From the NCBI GenBank assembly GCA_025056355.1, contig JANWWI010000028.1, positions 1 to 36,405 of the forward strand: a DNA stretch of 36,405 bases, given 5' to 3'. The notes beneath the pieces were generated by a model. That model was not told the origin of the DNA, did not search any database, and saw only the letters and a program-made list of their open reading frames with translations. Positions within the stretch are counted from its first letter, which is position 1; every line of letters begins with the position of its first letter. The DNA is from Casimicrobiaceae bacterium (lineage in GTDB: Bacteria; Pseudomonadota; Gammaproteobacteria; Burkholderiales; Casimicrobiaceae). The position numbers and the translations under genes were made by a program. Below, one piece after another: positions 15,042-24,153 of this stretch.

Positions 15042-16184
15042 ATGCAAGGTTGGATCCTCGAACAGCGCGACGAAACGGGTGGCATCATCGTTCACCCGAT
15101 TGTCTCCACACCCTACACGGTCGGACGCGACTCGAGCAACTCGCTGGTCATCGCCTCGGTCCAGACCTCGCGCCATCATGCACGGCTCGACGAAGAGCTC
15201 GAGGGTCATCTGCGACTCACGGATCTCAACAGCGGCAACGGCACGTTTGTCAACCGCCGTCAGATTCACGGCTCGACCCTGCTCAGCGACGGCGACATCA
15301 TTCACTTCGGCGTCGCGGAATTCCGCTTCCGCAAACTCGATGCCGAGGCCTATGCCAAAGCCATCGCCCCCGCCGACGGCCGCACGGTCCTCGTCGATCG
15401 CCTGCCGCCGCTTTCCGAGCACTTTCTGCTTGAGGAAAAGCCATTTCGTGAGATGCTGCGGTTTCAGTCGCTCGCCGCAGCGCTGCAACCGATCGTCCAC
15501 ATCGAGGACGGGCGCTTGCACGCTTTCGAACTGCTCGGTCGAGGCAAACACGAAAAGCTGCCCCATTCGCCGATTGCGCTGTTTCGCCTGGCGTCGCAGC
15601 TGGGCAGCGAAATCGAGCTCTCGGAGGCGTTTCGCACGGCCGGTTTTCGCGCGATCGCAGAAGTGTTACCGGGCGGAACGTTTTTTCTCAACGCTCACCC
15701 CGCCGAGCTCTTCACTGAGCGCTTCCTCGCCTCGCTGCGGCTCCTCCGTGCAATGATGCCGACCGCCGAGCTCGTGGTCGAGGTTCATGAAACGGCTGTG
15801 GCACGCATCGAAGATATGCGCGAGCTCGCGCAACGGCTCGCCGCGCTCAGCGTGCGATTCGCCTACGACGACTTCGGTGCCGGCCAAGCGCGGCTCAACG
15901 AACTGGCTGAGGTACCGCCGCACTACGTCAAGTTCGACATGGCCCTCATACGCAACATTCATGAGGCCAGCCCGCGCAAGCAGGAGTTACTTGCCCAGCT
16001 CGTACGGATCGTACGCGCCTGTGGCGCCCGCGCCCTCGCCGAAGGCGTCGAGCGGGGTGAAGAAGCGCTCATCTGTCGACAAATGGGCTTCGACCTCGTG
16101 CAGGGCTACCTAACCGGCCGCCCCGAACCGATCCTGCCTCCCTGGCCCTATCCACTCAGCTATCGGGCGCTAGCGCTCGCCTAA
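15042..16184 (+). CDS. FHA-EAL protein: phosphothreonine-binding domain fused to c-di-GMP phosphodiesterase domain
   Basis: 380 aa from the ATG at 15042; an in-frame ATG at 14955 would add 29 residues but has no ribosome-binding site and overlaps a -10 hexamer. Residues 5-98 are an FHA domain with its conserved G28-R29, S43-R-H-H and N63-SGNGT, which binds phosphothreonine. Residues 137-365 are an EAL domain. The EAL triplet reads E163-L-L; the remaining catalytic positions look intact: N217 (FLNAHP), E247 (VEVHE), D276-D277 (YDDFGAG), K297 (VKFD), E334 (AEGVE) and Q354 (VQGY). An active phosphodiesterase that hydrolyses c-di-GMP is therefore plausible. No membrane segment or GGDEF domain is present. 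The combination would tie Ser/Thr phosphorylation to c-di-GMP turnover; no kinase or phosphatase gene is nearby. Confidence 0.9.
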   Translation: MQGWILEQRDETGGIIVHPIVSTPYTVGRDSSNSLVIASVQTSRHHARLDEELEGHLRLTDLNSGNGTFVNRRQIHGSTLLSDGDIIHFGVAEFRFRKLDAEAYAKAIAPADGRTVLVDRLPPLSEHFLLEEKPFREMLRFQSLAAALQPIVHIEDGRLHAFELLGRGKHEKLPHSPIALFRLASQLGSEIELSEAFRTAGFRAIAEVLPGGTFFLNAHPAELFTERFLASLRLLRAMMPTAELVVEVHETAVARIEDMRELAQRLAALSVRFAYDDFGAGQARLNELAEVPPHYVKFDMALIRNIHEASPRKQELLAQLVRIVRACGARALAEGVERGEEALICRQMGFDLVQGYLTGRPEPILPPWPYPLSYRALALA

Positions 16185-16241
16185 CCGATTGCCCGGGGCC
16201 TTGCGCCGGCCGCTCCGTGAAGTCCGTGACACAATTGCGTG

Positions 16242-17258
16242 ATGCCTTTGCCCGACGAGCTGCCGCAGCACACCCCGTTGGTCGTCACCGAACGCGGCGC
16301 TTTCGTAGAAAACGTGCACTACGGTTCCTACGCGGTCGTCGACCGCGAAGGTCGGCTGCTCGCCGCTGCGGGCGAGACGGTCGCGCCGATGTTCACGCGC
16401 AGTACTCTCAAGCCGTTTCAGGCGTTACCGCTTTTGGCCCATCCGGACTTCGCCACGCTCGGCCTGAGCGAGCCCGAAGTGGCGCTCCTGTGCGCAAGCC
16501 ACAACGGCGAAGAGCGTCACGTCGAGGCCGTGCGGCGTCTGCTTGCGCGTGCAGCGCTCGATGAAGGCGCCCTGCACTGTGGCGTGCATACGCCATACTG
16601 GTATACGCACAACGATCGTCGGCCCCCGGAAAGCGCGCGTTGGACGACGCTTCACCACAACTGTTCGGGCAAACATGCCGGCATGCTGCTGCTGGCGCGC
16701 CTGCTCGGGGCACCGACCGAGAACTACCTCGACCGCAACCACCCGGTGCAAGCCGCCATCGCCGAGGCTGTGGCCTACGCAAGCGGTGTCGGCGACCCAA
16801 CCCGCTTGCCGTGGGCGACCGATGGCTGCTCGGCGCCCAACTATGCTTTGCCGTTGCCGGCGCTTGCAAGGGCAGCGGCCTGGCTGACCCGTTGCGAACC
16901 CGATCCCTGCTACGGCCATGCGCCACGCCAGATTTTTGACGCGATGTCCCGTTATCCCGAGATGGTCTCCGGCGAGGGCCGCCATGACCTCGACCTGGCG
17001 CGGGCTGGCCAGGGAGACTGGATTGCCAAGGGCGGTGCAGAGGGCATGCAACTGCTCGCCTCGCGCCGACGCGGCCAAGCCCTGGCGATCAAGATCGCCG
17101 ATGGCAACCCGAGAGCACTTACGGTGGTCACCTGTGCCCTGCTTGAGCGCCTCGGCTGGCTCGACCCGGGCGCGCGCGCTGCGGTGCTTCGCTGGGCAGA
17201 CATCCCGGTTCGCTCGGTCCGGGGCGAGACGGTGGGACGCTACCGCGCCCTCATCTGA
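16242..17258 (+). CDS. Asparaginase II family (Rhizobium etli type) L-asparaginase
   Basis: 338 aa from the ATG at 16242 (a GTG directly before it is in frame). Belongs to the asparaginase family unrelated to E. coli AnsA/AnsB; it hydrolyses asparagine to aspartate and ammonia in the cytoplasm. Motifs matching the characterised R. etli enzyme are RSTLKPFQ (S54, K57), CASHNGE (S86) and HNCSGKHAGM (C141, K144; the Cys/Lys metal site), then DGCSAPNYALPL. No signal peptide. There is no Shine-Dalgarno; CACAAT sits at 16230-16235, six nt before the ATG, so a leaderless transcript is possible. It stands alone, upstream of the sigma-E operon and with no clear functional link to it. Family assignment is strong. 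Confidence 0.92.
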   Translation: MPLPDELPQHTPLVVTERGAFVENVHYGSYAVVDREGRLLAAAGETVAPMFTRSTLKPFQALPLLAHPDFATLGLSEPEVALLCASHNGEERHVEAVRRLLARAALDEGALHCGVHTPYWYTHNDRRPPESARWTTLHHNCSGKHAGMLLLARLLGAPTENYLDRNHPVQAAIAEAVAYASGVGDPTRLPWATDGCSAPNYALPLPALARAAAWLTRCEPDPCYGHAPRQIFDAMSRYPEMVSGEGRHDLDLARAGQGDWIAKGGAEGMQLLASRRRGQALAIKIADGNPRALTVVTCALLERLGWLDPGARAAVLRWADIPVRSVRGETVGRYRALI

Positions 17259-17263
17259 GCGGT

Positions 17264-17291
17264 TGAACTCTCGCACCCGAGGCCTGTCATT
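17264..17291 (+). promoter_or_regulatory. Candidate sigma-E (autoregulatory) promoter of rpoE-mucABD
   Basis: TGAACTC (17264-17270) resembles the sigma-E -35 element (GGAACTT). Sixteen nt later TCATT (17287-17291) sits where the -10 (consensus roughly TCTRA/TCAAA) is expected, about 88 nt before rpoE. A second, sigma-70-like -10 (TACGAT, 17331-17336) lies closer to the gene. Sigma-E operons are usually self-activated, so the location is apt, but the match is partial. Confidence 0.35.
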
Positions 17292-17378
17292 GAGCGGGGA
17301 AGACGGCCGACGCGGCCCGCGGGCACGCGCTACGATGTCGGGTCTCAAAGGCGTCCTTGGGTCGGGGCGCGGACTACC

Positions 17379-17987
17379 ATGAACGACCGCGCGATCGATC
17401 AAGAACTCGTTGAACGTGCGCAGGCTGGTGACCGACGGGCATTCGACCTGCTCGTTCTCAAGTATGAGCGCAAAGTCCAGCGTCTCATTTCTCGCTACAT
17501 CCACGACAGCGGCGACATCGATGACGTCACGCAGGAAACCTTTATCAAGGCCTACCGGGCGCTCGGCAGCTTTCGCGGCGATTCGGCGTTCTACACCTGG
17601 CTCTACCGAATCGCGATCAACTGCGCCAAGAATTACCTGGCAAGCCCCGCGCGCCGAATCGTGCCCATCAGCGAGATTGAGACCGACTCCGAAGAGGACA
17701 CGGAATCTTTCGAGCGTTCGGCCGGTCTACAGGACGTAGCAACCCCGGATGCCGAATACGCGAGCAAACAAATCGCTGAAACGGTCAATCGCGCCATGGC
17801 CGAGTTGCCCGAGGATTTGCGCACGGCCGTGACGCTACGCGAAATCGAGGGACTCAGTTACGAAGAAATCGCCGCTGCGATGGACTGTCCGATTGGCACC
17901 GTAAGAAGCCGCATCTTCAGGGCCCGAGAAGCCATCGCGGCCCGGCTAAGACCCCTTTTGGGAACACGAGAAGGCAAACGATGGTAA
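17379..17987 (+). CDS. rpoE: RNA polymerase sigma factor RpoE (AlgU/sigma-E)
   Basis: 202 aa, normal for this ECF sigma. Region 2 spans residues 10-85 (FDLLVLKYERKVQRLISRY, here part of the core-binding helices, then DIDDVTQETFIKAYRAL with the -10 recognition helix, and FYTWLYRIAINCAKNYL). Region 4 spans about 130-190 (LPEDLRTAVTLREIEGLSYEEIA, quoted in two helices, and IGTVRSRIFRARE, the -35 recognition helix). It directs transcription of envelope-stress genes (porin and LPS assembly factors, chaperones, proteases). It is followed with overlap by its anti-sigma factor and then mucB and mucD, the standard sigma-E operon. Its stop TAA (17985-17987) lies inside the start region of mucA, so synthesis of sigma and anti-sigma should be balanced by coupling. 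Confidence 0.97.
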   Translation: MNDRAIDQELVERAQAGDRRAFDLLVLKYERKVQRLISRYIHDSGDIDDVTQETFIKAYRALGSFRGDSAFYTWLYRIAINCAKNYLASPARRIVPISEIETDSEEDTESFERSAGLQDVATPDAEYASKQIAETVNRAMAELPEDLRTAVTLREIEGLSYEEIAAAMDCPIGTVRSRIFRAREAIAARLRPLLGTREGKRW

Positions 17988-18595
17988 ACATGAAAGCTGC
18001 GTCGCACTTTGATGCGCAGCAGCGCGCCGATCGATTGCGGGAAGACATTTCCCGCTGGATGGACGGCGAGCTGCGCGAGGACGAACGCGAGCGCATGATG
18101 GAAGCGCTTCTGACGGAGGAAGGCCGAGCCATCTGGGCCGAGCTTCATCTGATCGGAGACTGCGTGCGCGGGCTCCCACCCGGGCGCGCGGACGCGGCCG
18201 CTCGCATCTGCGCGGCGCTCGCGAAAGAGCCGCCAATCCTTGTCCCGGCTGCCCGGCGCAAGCGCCTTGCGCGCGAATCTGCCCGCTCGCTTGGCTGGGG
18301 ACAACTGGGTCGAGGTGGCCGCGCCTGGCTGGCGGTTGCCTCGCTTGCTGCGGTCGGGCTCGTCGTGACTGTGGCCTGGCGTGGCCTGGGCGGCACGGAC
18401 GCCTCGGCGCCCGGCGTGGCCCTCCTGCCCGCGGCCTCGGTCAACGTCCCCCCGGCGGCCTCAACCAACGCCCACGTGCTGCCCCCGGCCCAATGGAACG
18501 CGTTTCTGCGCGTCCATCAAGAAAGCGCTGATGCAACCAGTGTTTACGCTGTCCGGCAGTACTTGCGCCCTGCCGTGAACGTCGCGTCGGAATGA
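17981..18595 (+). CDS. mucA: Anti-sigma-E factor MucA/RseA
   Basis: 204 aa. The cytoplasmic N-terminal sigma-binding domain (residues 20-62: REDISRWMDGELREDERERM, then EGRAIWAELHLIGDCVRG) has the RseA/MucA signature. A single membrane helix lies near residues 108-124 (AWLAVASLAAVGLVVTV). The periplasmic tail is Ala/Pro-rich and ends YAVRQYLRPAVNVASE. It holds RpoE at the inner membrane until regulated proteolysis releases it. GAAGG precedes the ATG at 17981, which lies within the rpoE stop region; ATG 17990 is an alternative. It overlaps mucB by 4 nt (ATGA). Confidence 0.93.
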   Translation: MVNMKAASHFDAQQRADRLREDISRWMDGELREDERERMMEALLTEEGRAIWAELHLIGDCVRGLPPGRADAAARICAALAKEPPILVPAARRKRLARESARSLGWGQLGRGGRAWLAVASLAAVGLVVTVAWRGLGGTDASAPGVALLPAASVNVPPAASTNAHVLPPAQWNAFLRVHQESADATSVYAVRQYLRPAVNVASE

Positions 18596-19641
18596 AGATT
18601 TTGGCCCGTTCACTCGGTTCGGCGCCCGTTTGGCTGCTCGGGCTCTGGAGCGCATGGCTCGCGCCGCCTTTGGCCTTGCTGGTCAGCGCACAAGCCCTCG
18701 CGCAGTCCAACCCAGCATCGGCAGCCGGTCCGATCGTGCCCAGTTCGGTGGTCTCGCAACTGCTCGCCCAGGCTGCGCAAGCCGCCGCCACCCTCAACTA
18801 CACGGGCACGATCGTCTACACGCGGCGAGGTGTCTCGGAGACATCGCGCATCGTCCATCTCTACGAGAACGGCATCGAGATGGAGCGCATCGTTACCCTC
18901 GACGGGCCGCCGGTGGAGGTGGTGCGCGTCAACGACGAGCTCACCTGCTACCTGCCCGACAGCAAGGTCAAGCGGATCGAACCGCGCACGGGACGGCAAG
19001 GCTTTCCCGCGCTTCTGCCGCGCCAGCAGAGCACCCTGGCGCAGTACTTCACGGTTCGGCGGCTCGAGATCGAGCGCGTGGCCGGCCACGAGGCGCAGGT
19101 CTGGCTGTTTGAACCCAACGACGAATATCGTTTCTGGCACAAACTCTGGACCGAGCTCAAAACCGGACTGTGGCTGCGGGGCCGAGTGCTCGATGAGCGC
19201 GGACAGGTGATTGAAGAGATCACCTTTACCGACTTGACCATCGGAGGCCGCATCGACCGCGAGCTGGTCAAGCCGACCCTCGCGAACAAGATTGCGCAGT
19301 GGCGCATCGACCGGTCGGCTCCCTCAGCGCTGACGCGAAGCGAATCGCCGTGGCTGTTGCGCGGGCTGCCGCCAGGGTTCGTCAAAGTACGCGAGAGCAC
19401 GCTGCGCAGCCTACCGGGACGCTCCGAGCCGGTGACGCACATCCTCGTCTCAGATGGCCTGAGCTCGGTGTCGGTGTATGCATCGAGCGCCCTTCCAGGG
19501 GAGCAAATCCCCACAGGGCCATCGGTGCAAGGTGTTCACCACGTGTTCGCCCGCCAAGCGGGCGATCAGATCATCACCGCCTTCGGCGACGCGCGGCCCG
19601 CAGCGGTTCGCGCGATCGCCCACGCGGTCACTCGCCGCTGA
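18592..19641 (+). CDS. mucB: Periplasmic sigma-E regulator MucB/RseB
   Basis: 349 aa. A signal peptide (WLLGLWSAWLAPPLALLVSA, cleavage near AQALAQ, residues 33-38) targets the periplasm. The large N-terminal lipid-sensing domain contains AATLNYTGTIVYTRRG and YENGIEMERIVTLDGPPVEV; a smaller C-terminal domain ends GDQIITAFGDARPAAVRAIA. MucB binds the periplasmic tail of MucA and shields it from site-1 cleavage until envelope stress (mislocalised lipopolysaccharide or outer-membrane protein) displaces it. The start overlaps the mucA stop (ATGA). Length and order match the family. Confidence 0.94.
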   Translation: MKILARSLGSAPVWLLGLWSAWLAPPLALLVSAQALAQSNPASAAGPIVPSSVVSQLLAQAAQAAATLNYTGTIVYTRRGVSETSRIVHLYENGIEMERIVTLDGPPVEVVRVNDELTCYLPDSKVKRIEPRTGRQGFPALLPRQQSTLAQYFTVRRLEIERVAGHEAQVWLFEPNDEYRFWHKLWTELKTGLWLRGRVLDERGQVIEEITFTDLTIGGRIDRELVKPTLANKIAQWRIDRSAPSALTRSESPWLLRGLPPGFVKVRESTLRSLPGRSEPVTHILVSDGLSSVSVYASSALPGEQIPTGPSVQGVHHVFARQAGDQIITAFGDARPAAVRAIAHAVTRR

Positions 19642-19686
19642 GGAAAGGCACGACTCCACACTCATCTTCGGAGATTGGATACGGCC

Positions 19687-21189
19687 ATGGCACAGACTGC
19701 TCAATCCCGCGTTTCTATCCGGTTTTTTGCACTCCTGTGGCTCCTTGCGCTTTGGGTCGGATTCGCCCCGCTGATCGGGGCGGCACGTGATCTGCCCGAT
19801 TTCGTGCGCTTGTACGAAGAAAACGCACCGTCGGTCGTCTCGATTAGCGTGACGCAAACGATCACGCGGCGCGCGCCGCGCAACAACCCACGCGGAGAAG
19901 GCAGCGGACCCGAGGACATGGAGGAGTTTTTCCGTCGCTTTTTCGGCCCTGGTGGACCGGGACGCTTCTTCCCGCGCGAATTTCGCCGTCAAGGCGGAGG
20001 CTCCGGGTTCATCATTTCCTCCGACGGCTACATCGTCACCAACCACCACGTCGTCGATGAGGCCGATGAAGTCATCGTGCGTCTGACCGACAAGCGCGAG
20101 TTCAAAGCCAAGGTGATCGGCAAGGATCAGCGCACCGATATCGCGCTGCTCAAAATCGAGGCACGCGGCTTGCGCCCGGTCAAGATTGGCGATCCGAGCG
20201 CTCTGCGCGTCGGTGAGTGGGTGGCCGCGATCGGCCAGCCGCTCGGCTTCGAAACGACGCTCACGACGGGCGTTGTCAGCGCGAAGGCTCGTGCAAGCCG
20301 CGGCGCGGACCGCACGGGCGACCTTGTGCCGTTCATCCAGCACGACGCTGCGGTCAATCCCGGCAACTCGGGCGGGCCGCTGTTCAACAGTCGCGGCGAA
20401 GTGGTTGCGGTCAACTCAATGATTGCCACCTTCAGCGGCGGTTATCAAGGGATCTCCTTTGCCATCCCGATCGACCTGGCCATGGACGTGGTCAACCAGC
20501 TTCGCACGGGGGGCGCGATCCGGCGCGGGATGCTCGGTGTTTCGATTGGCCCGGTCACGCGTGACTTGGCCGAAGCGTTCGGCTTGCCCCGTAGTCAGGG
20601 GGCGCTTGTGTCGCAGGTCAACAAGGGCAGCGCGGCCGAAAAAGCCGGTATCAAGCCCGGTGACGTCATACTGAAGTTCAATGACCGCACGGTCGAAGAA
20701 TCGAGCGATCTGCCGCGCCTCGTCACGGCCGTTCGGCCTGGGACGACCGTCAAGGTCCAGCTGTGGCGCGACGGGCGTCCCGTCGAACTCAACGTGACGC
20801 TCGACGAGTGGAACGAACCGAATGCCGTCTCCGCCGCCCCGACCCAAGACTCCGCACGCAGCGCCAAAAGCTCTTCCTCGAAAGCGCAACGGCTTGGGCT
20901 CGAGTTACGCGCCCCGAACGAGCGCGAACGCAGCGCGAGCAAGCTCGAGCGCGGCGGGGCGGTCGTCGAAGACATCCTGGAGGGCGCGCGCCTGCGCAAC
21001 CTGAACGAGGGCGACATCGTCACGGCGGTCACGATCAAGGGTCGTACAACCACCATCGACAGCGCAGCACAGCTAGCTGAAATCATCGGCCAGGCCGAGA
21101 AAGGTTCGACGATCGCCTTCCGCGTCAAACGTCCCACCCTCAGCGGCGAATACGTCGAACTCTTTCTGACCGAACGGATCCCCGATTAG
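19687..21189 (+). CDS. mucD: Periplasmic serine protease MucD/DegP (HtrA family)
   Basis: 500 aa from the ATG at 19687; an in-frame TTG 12 nt upstream is less likely. Signal peptide at residues 12-32 ([20 protein letters not shown]). Trypsin-like domain with a complete catalytic triad: H121 ([11 protein letters not shown]), D151 (RTDIALLKI) and S228 ([11 protein letters not shown]). The extended, Arg-rich loop between the leader and the active site (about residues 60-105) is the LA loop. PDZ1 is at roughly 270-365 ([31 protein letters not shown]) and PDZ2 at roughly 395-490. It degrades or refolds damaged periplasmic proteins. Here it ends the sigma-E operon as in Pseudomonas algU-mucABD, with a 45-nt gap from mucB. 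Confidence 0.95.
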   Translation: MAQTAQSRVSIRFFALLWLLALWVGFAPLIGAARDLPDFVRLYEENAPSVVSISVTQTITRRAPRNNPRGEGSGPEDMEEFFRRFFGPGGPGRFFPREFRRQGGGSGFIISSDGYIVTNHHVVDEADEVIVRLTDKREFKAKVIGKDQRTDIALLKIEARGLRPVKIGDPSALRVGEWVAAIGQPLGFETTLTTGVVSAKARASRGADRTGDLVPFIQHDAAVNPGNSGGPLFNSRGEVVAVNSMIATFSGGYQGISFAIPIDLAMDVVNQLRTGGAIRRGMLGVSIGPVTRDLAEAFGLPRSQGALVSQVNKGSAAEKAGIKPGDVILKFNDRTVEESSDLPRLVTAVRPGTTVKVQLWRDGRPVELNVTLDEWNEPNAVSAAPTQDSARSAKSSSSKAQRLGLELRAPNERERSASKLERGGAVVEDILEGARLRNLNEGDIVTAVTIKGRTTTIDSAAQLAEIIGQAEKGSTIAFRVKRPTLSGEYVELFLTERIPD

Positions 21190-21194
21190 CTTCG

Positions 21195-21200
21195 TACAAT
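21195..21200 (+). promoter_or_regulatory. -10-like hexamer in the mucD-lepA spacer
   Basis: TACAAT immediately after the mucD stop, followed by CTCGGG. A -35 partner 17 nt upstream (inside mucD) is poor (GAACGG). If used, lepA would have a leader of about 125 nt that includes the hairpin at 21298-21323. Confidence 0.3.
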
Positions 21201-21297
21201 CTCGGGCTTGCGCGCTCGAGGCCGCGCTGCCCGAACCTGCGCGGTGTTTGTGCGCAACGTGCGAAGCGAACCCGTTTCGATCGCCGCTCGTTTTTGT

Positions 21298-21323
21298 GGG
21301 GGCTTCGTGGTCGCGAAGCCCCC
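21298..21323 (+). other. Perfect 10-bp hairpin immediately upstream of lepA
   Basis: GGGGGCTTCG (21298-21307) is exactly complementary to CGAAGCCCCC (21314-21323), with a TGGTCG loop. It ends 8 nt before the lepA ATG. A T-run lies before it, not after it, so it is not a plus-strand terminator. It would occupy the position of the ribosome-binding site in the mRNA. Confidence 0.85.
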
Positions 21324-21331
21324 GTCGGCTC

Positions 21332-23125
21332 ATGCAACACATCCGCAACTTCTCAATCATTGCGCACATCGATCACGGCAAGTCGACGCTTGCCGATCGG
21401 TTCATCGAGCGCTGCGGCGGTCTCTCGGAACGCGAGATGACGGAACAGGTGCTCGACTCGATGGAGATCGAGAAAGAGCGCGGCATCACGATCAAGGCTC
21501 AAACGGCTGCACTGCGGTACACGGCGCGCAATGGTGAAACCTATGAATTCAACCTGATCGACACACCGGGCCATGTGGACTTCAGCTACGAGGTCTCTCG
21601 ATCCCTTTCGGCCTGCGAAGGCGCGCTTCTGGTCGTCGACGCTTCTCAAGGCGTTGAAGCGCAAACGGTGGCGAACTGCTACACCGCCATTGAGCTCGGT
21701 GTGGAGATCGTGCCCGTGCTCAACAAAATCGATCTTCCGAGTGCCGATCCCGAGCGCGTCAAGCGCGAAATCGAGGAGGTCATTGGCGTCGACGCCCGCG
21801 ATGCGATCCTTTGTTCGGCCAAGACGGGAGCCGGTGTCGAGGACATCCTCGAATCGATCATCGCCCGCATTCCCCCGCCGAAGGGCGATCCGCAGGCCCC
21901 ACTCAAAGCCCTGATCATCGACAGCTGGTTTGACAACTATGTCGGTGTTGTGATGCTTGTGCGCGTGGTCGATGGGACAATCCGCCCGAAAGACAAGTTG
22001 CTGCTTATGGCCACCGGCCGCACCCACTTGTGCGAACAAGTCGGCGTGTTCTCTCCGCGGTCGACTCCGCGCGAGCAACTCGCGGCAGGTGAAGTGGGCT
22101 TCGTGATCGCGGGCATCAAGGAGCTCGATTCGGCGAAAGTCGGCGACACCATCACGCACGCGCAACGCCCCGCGCGCGAAGCCTTGCCCGGATTCAAGGA
22201 AGTCAAGCCACAGGTATTTGCCGGTCTCTATCCGGTCGAAGCGAATCAGTACGAGGCGCTGCGCGAGGCGCTCGAAAAACTCCGCCTCAACGATGCATCG
22301 CTGCGCTTCGAGCCGGAGGTCTCGCAGGCGCTCGGCTTCGGTTTTCGCTGCGGCTTTCTCGGGCTGTTGCACATGGACGTCGTGCAAGAGCGCCTCGAAC
22401 GCGAATACGGCATGGAGCTCGTCACGACAGCGCCGACCGTGGTCTACGAAGTTCTCCTTCGCGATGGCTCCGTGGTGCTGGTCGAAAACCCCGCCAAGCT
22501 GCCCGAGCCATCCAAGATCGCCGAAATTCGTGAACCGGTCATCCGGGCCACGATCCTCGCGCCTCACGACTACGTCGGTCCGATCATCACGCTTTGCACG
22601 GAAAAGCGCGGCAGCCAAGTCAACATGCAATACCTCGGCCGCCAGGTCGTGCTGACCTACGACCTACCGATGGCCGAGGTGGTCATGGACTTTTTCGATC
22701 GGCTCAAAAGCGTCTCGCGCGGCTATGCCTCGCTCGACTATGAATTCCGCGAATTCCGCGCGGCAGACGTGGTCAAGCTCGACATCCTGATCAATGGCGA
22801 GCGAGTCGATGCCTTGTCGGTCATGGTGCATCGCTCGCAGGCGCAGTATCGCGGACGTCAAGTCGCAGCCAAGATGCGCGAACTCATCCCGCGGCAGATG
22901 TTCGATGTCGCCATTCAGGCCGCAATCGGGTCCCAGATCATCGCGCGGGAAACCGTCAAGGCGTTACGCAAGGACGTTTTGGCCAAGTGTTACGGTGGCG
23001 ATGTCACGCGCAAGAAAAAACTGCTCGAAAAACAAAAGGAAGGCAAAAAACGAATGAAAGCCATCGGCTCGGTCGACATTCCTCAGGAGGCCTTCCTCGC
23101 GATCCTGCAAACCGGCGAGAAATAA
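21332..23125 (+). CDS. lepA: Elongation factor 4 (LepA), ribosomal GTPase
   Basis: 597 aa from the ATG at 21332 ([20 protein letters not shown]); the frame is open upstream to 21248 but that part is unrelated. G-domain motifs are AHIDHGKST (G1), [10 protein letters not shown] (switch I/G2), DTPGHVDF (G3), NKIDLP (G4) and CSAKTG (G5). Domains II, III and V follow, then the LepA-specific C-terminal domain ([20 protein letters not shown]...[22 protein letters not shown], shown in parts), which separates it from EF-G. It binds ribosomes and influences translation fidelity or initiation. It is followed by lepB after 85 nt, as in most proteobacteria. No Shine-Dalgarno is visible; a perfect hairpin sits in its place. 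Confidence 0.97.
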   Translation: MQHIRNFSIIAHIDHGKSTLADRFIERCGGLSEREMTEQVLDSMEIEKERGITIKAQTAALRYTARNGETYEFNLIDTPGHVDFSYEVSRSLSACEGALLVVDASQGVEAQTVANCYTAIELGVEIVPVLNKIDLPSADPERVKREIEEVIGVDARDAILCSAKTGAGVEDILESIIARIPPPKGDPQAPLKALIIDSWFDNYVGVVMLVRVVDGTIRPKDKLLLMATGRTHLCEQVGVFSPRSTPREQLAAGEVGFVIAGIKELDSAKVGDTITHAQRPAREALPGFKEVKPQVFAGLYPVEANQYEALREALEKLRLNDASLRFEPEVSQALGFGFRCGFLGLLHMDVVQERLEREYGMELVTTAPTVVYEVLLRDGSVVLVENPAKLPEPSKIAEIREPVIRATILAPHDYVGPIITLCTEKRGSQVNMQYLGRQVVLTYDLPMAEVVMDFFDRLKSVSRGYASLDYEFREFRAADVVKLDILINGERVDALSVMVHRSQAQYRGRQVAAKMRELIPRQMFDVAIQAAIGSQIIARETVKALRKDVLAKCYGGDVTRKKKLLEKQKEGKKRMKAIGSVDIPQEAFLAILQTGEK

Positions 23126-23210
23126 TGTGCCCGCCTGAGCGCGCCCGCTCGCCACGAGTCCCCTTCGCCCAGAGGCCGCTTGTGTTGCTTTCGACGCCGC
23201 GCCCTGAATC

Positions 23211-24107
23211 ATGATCTATCTACCGTTTCTTGCCCTCCTAGCCCTCGGCGCCCTTGCCCTGCGCGGCATGTGGAGCGGAGAGCCGATGAACTTTCCGCTC
23301 TTGCTGTTGCTGGCTGTCGTGGTCTGTGGTATTTCGTGGACGTGGGATCGCTTTTGGCTTGCCAAGCGTCGCGGACCGGGGGAAGTCGCACACTGGGCCA
23401 TCGAGTTTCCCGCCTCGATCTTTTGGGTGCTGCTTGTCGTTTTTCTGTTGCGCTCGTTTTTGGTCGAACCGTTTCGCATTCCTTCGGGTTCGATGCGGCC
23501 CGGCTTGGTCACGGGCGATTTCATTCTGGTCAACAAGTTTGACTACGGGATCCGTTTGCCCGTGATCGATTTCAAAATCGTCGACGTCGGTCAGCCAGCG
23601 CGCGGCGATGTGGTCGTCTTCAAAGCCCCCCACGAACCGGACAAGGACTACATCAAGCGCGTCGTGGCGATCCCCGGCGACGTGCTCATCTACCAGAACA
23701 AGCGCATCACGCTCAACGGCAAGCCGATCGAGCAAATCCCCGATGGCAGCTACAGCTATCTGGAATTCGATCGCTTCATCACGGCGCAGCGCTTCATTGA
23801 ATCGCTCGATGGGCGCCGCTACGCGATCGCTAAAGACGATGCTGCCCCCTCGATCGTACCGACGCCGCGCAGTGCCGCAGCGGCGGTGCCCGGCTGCGAC
23901 ATTTCGGATCGGGAAAACACGCTCGTCTGTCGCATCCCGCCTGGGCACTACATGGTCATGGGCGACAATCGCGACAATAGTCTCGACAGCCGCTACTGGG
24001 GCTTCGTGCCGGACAGCCACTTGCGAGGCCGCGCATTTTTCATCTGGTTCAACTGGGAAGACGTCTCCTCGCTGTCCTTTCGCCGCATCTTTCGCGGCAT
24101 AGAATGA
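23211..24107 (+). CDS. lepB: Signal peptidase I
   Basis: 298 aa. Two N-terminal membrane segments (about residues 2-20 and 28-46), then a third hydrophobic stretch (FWVLLVVFLLRSFLVEPF, 71-88) leading into the catalytic domain. The Ser/Lys dyad is visible: S94 in PSGSMRPG and K149 in DYIKRVVAIPGD. The family box MGDNRDNSLDSRYWGFVP is intact near residues 246-263. The enzyme removes signal peptides from exported proteins on the periplasmic side of the inner membrane. Standard position between lepA and the DUF4845-rnc-era cluster. The length is close to that of other betaproteobacterial homologues. Confidence 0.97.
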   Translation: MIYLPFLALLALGALALRGMWSGEPMNFPLLLLLAVVVCGISWTWDRFWLAKRRGPGEVAHWAIEFPASIFWVLLVVFLLRSFLVEPFRIPSGSMRPGLVTGDFILVNKFDYGIRLPVIDFKIVDVGQPARGDVVVFKAPHEPDKDYIKRVVAIPGDVLIYQNKRITLNGKPIEQIPDGSYSYLEFDRFITAQRFIESLDGRRYAIAKDDAAPSIVPTPRSAAAAVPGCDISDRENTLVCRIPPGHYMVMGDNRDNSLDSRYWGFVPDSHLRGRAFFIWFNWEDVSSLSFRRIFRGIE

Positions 24108-24153
24108 ATGGCAGGCGAACTTCGGCTTCGTGAACCATCCCAACGAGACAAGC

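Noticed and set aside
21298-21323. Intrinsic terminator of mucD
   Set aside because: The stem is strong but is followed by GTCGGCTC, not a T-run; the T-run lies before it.
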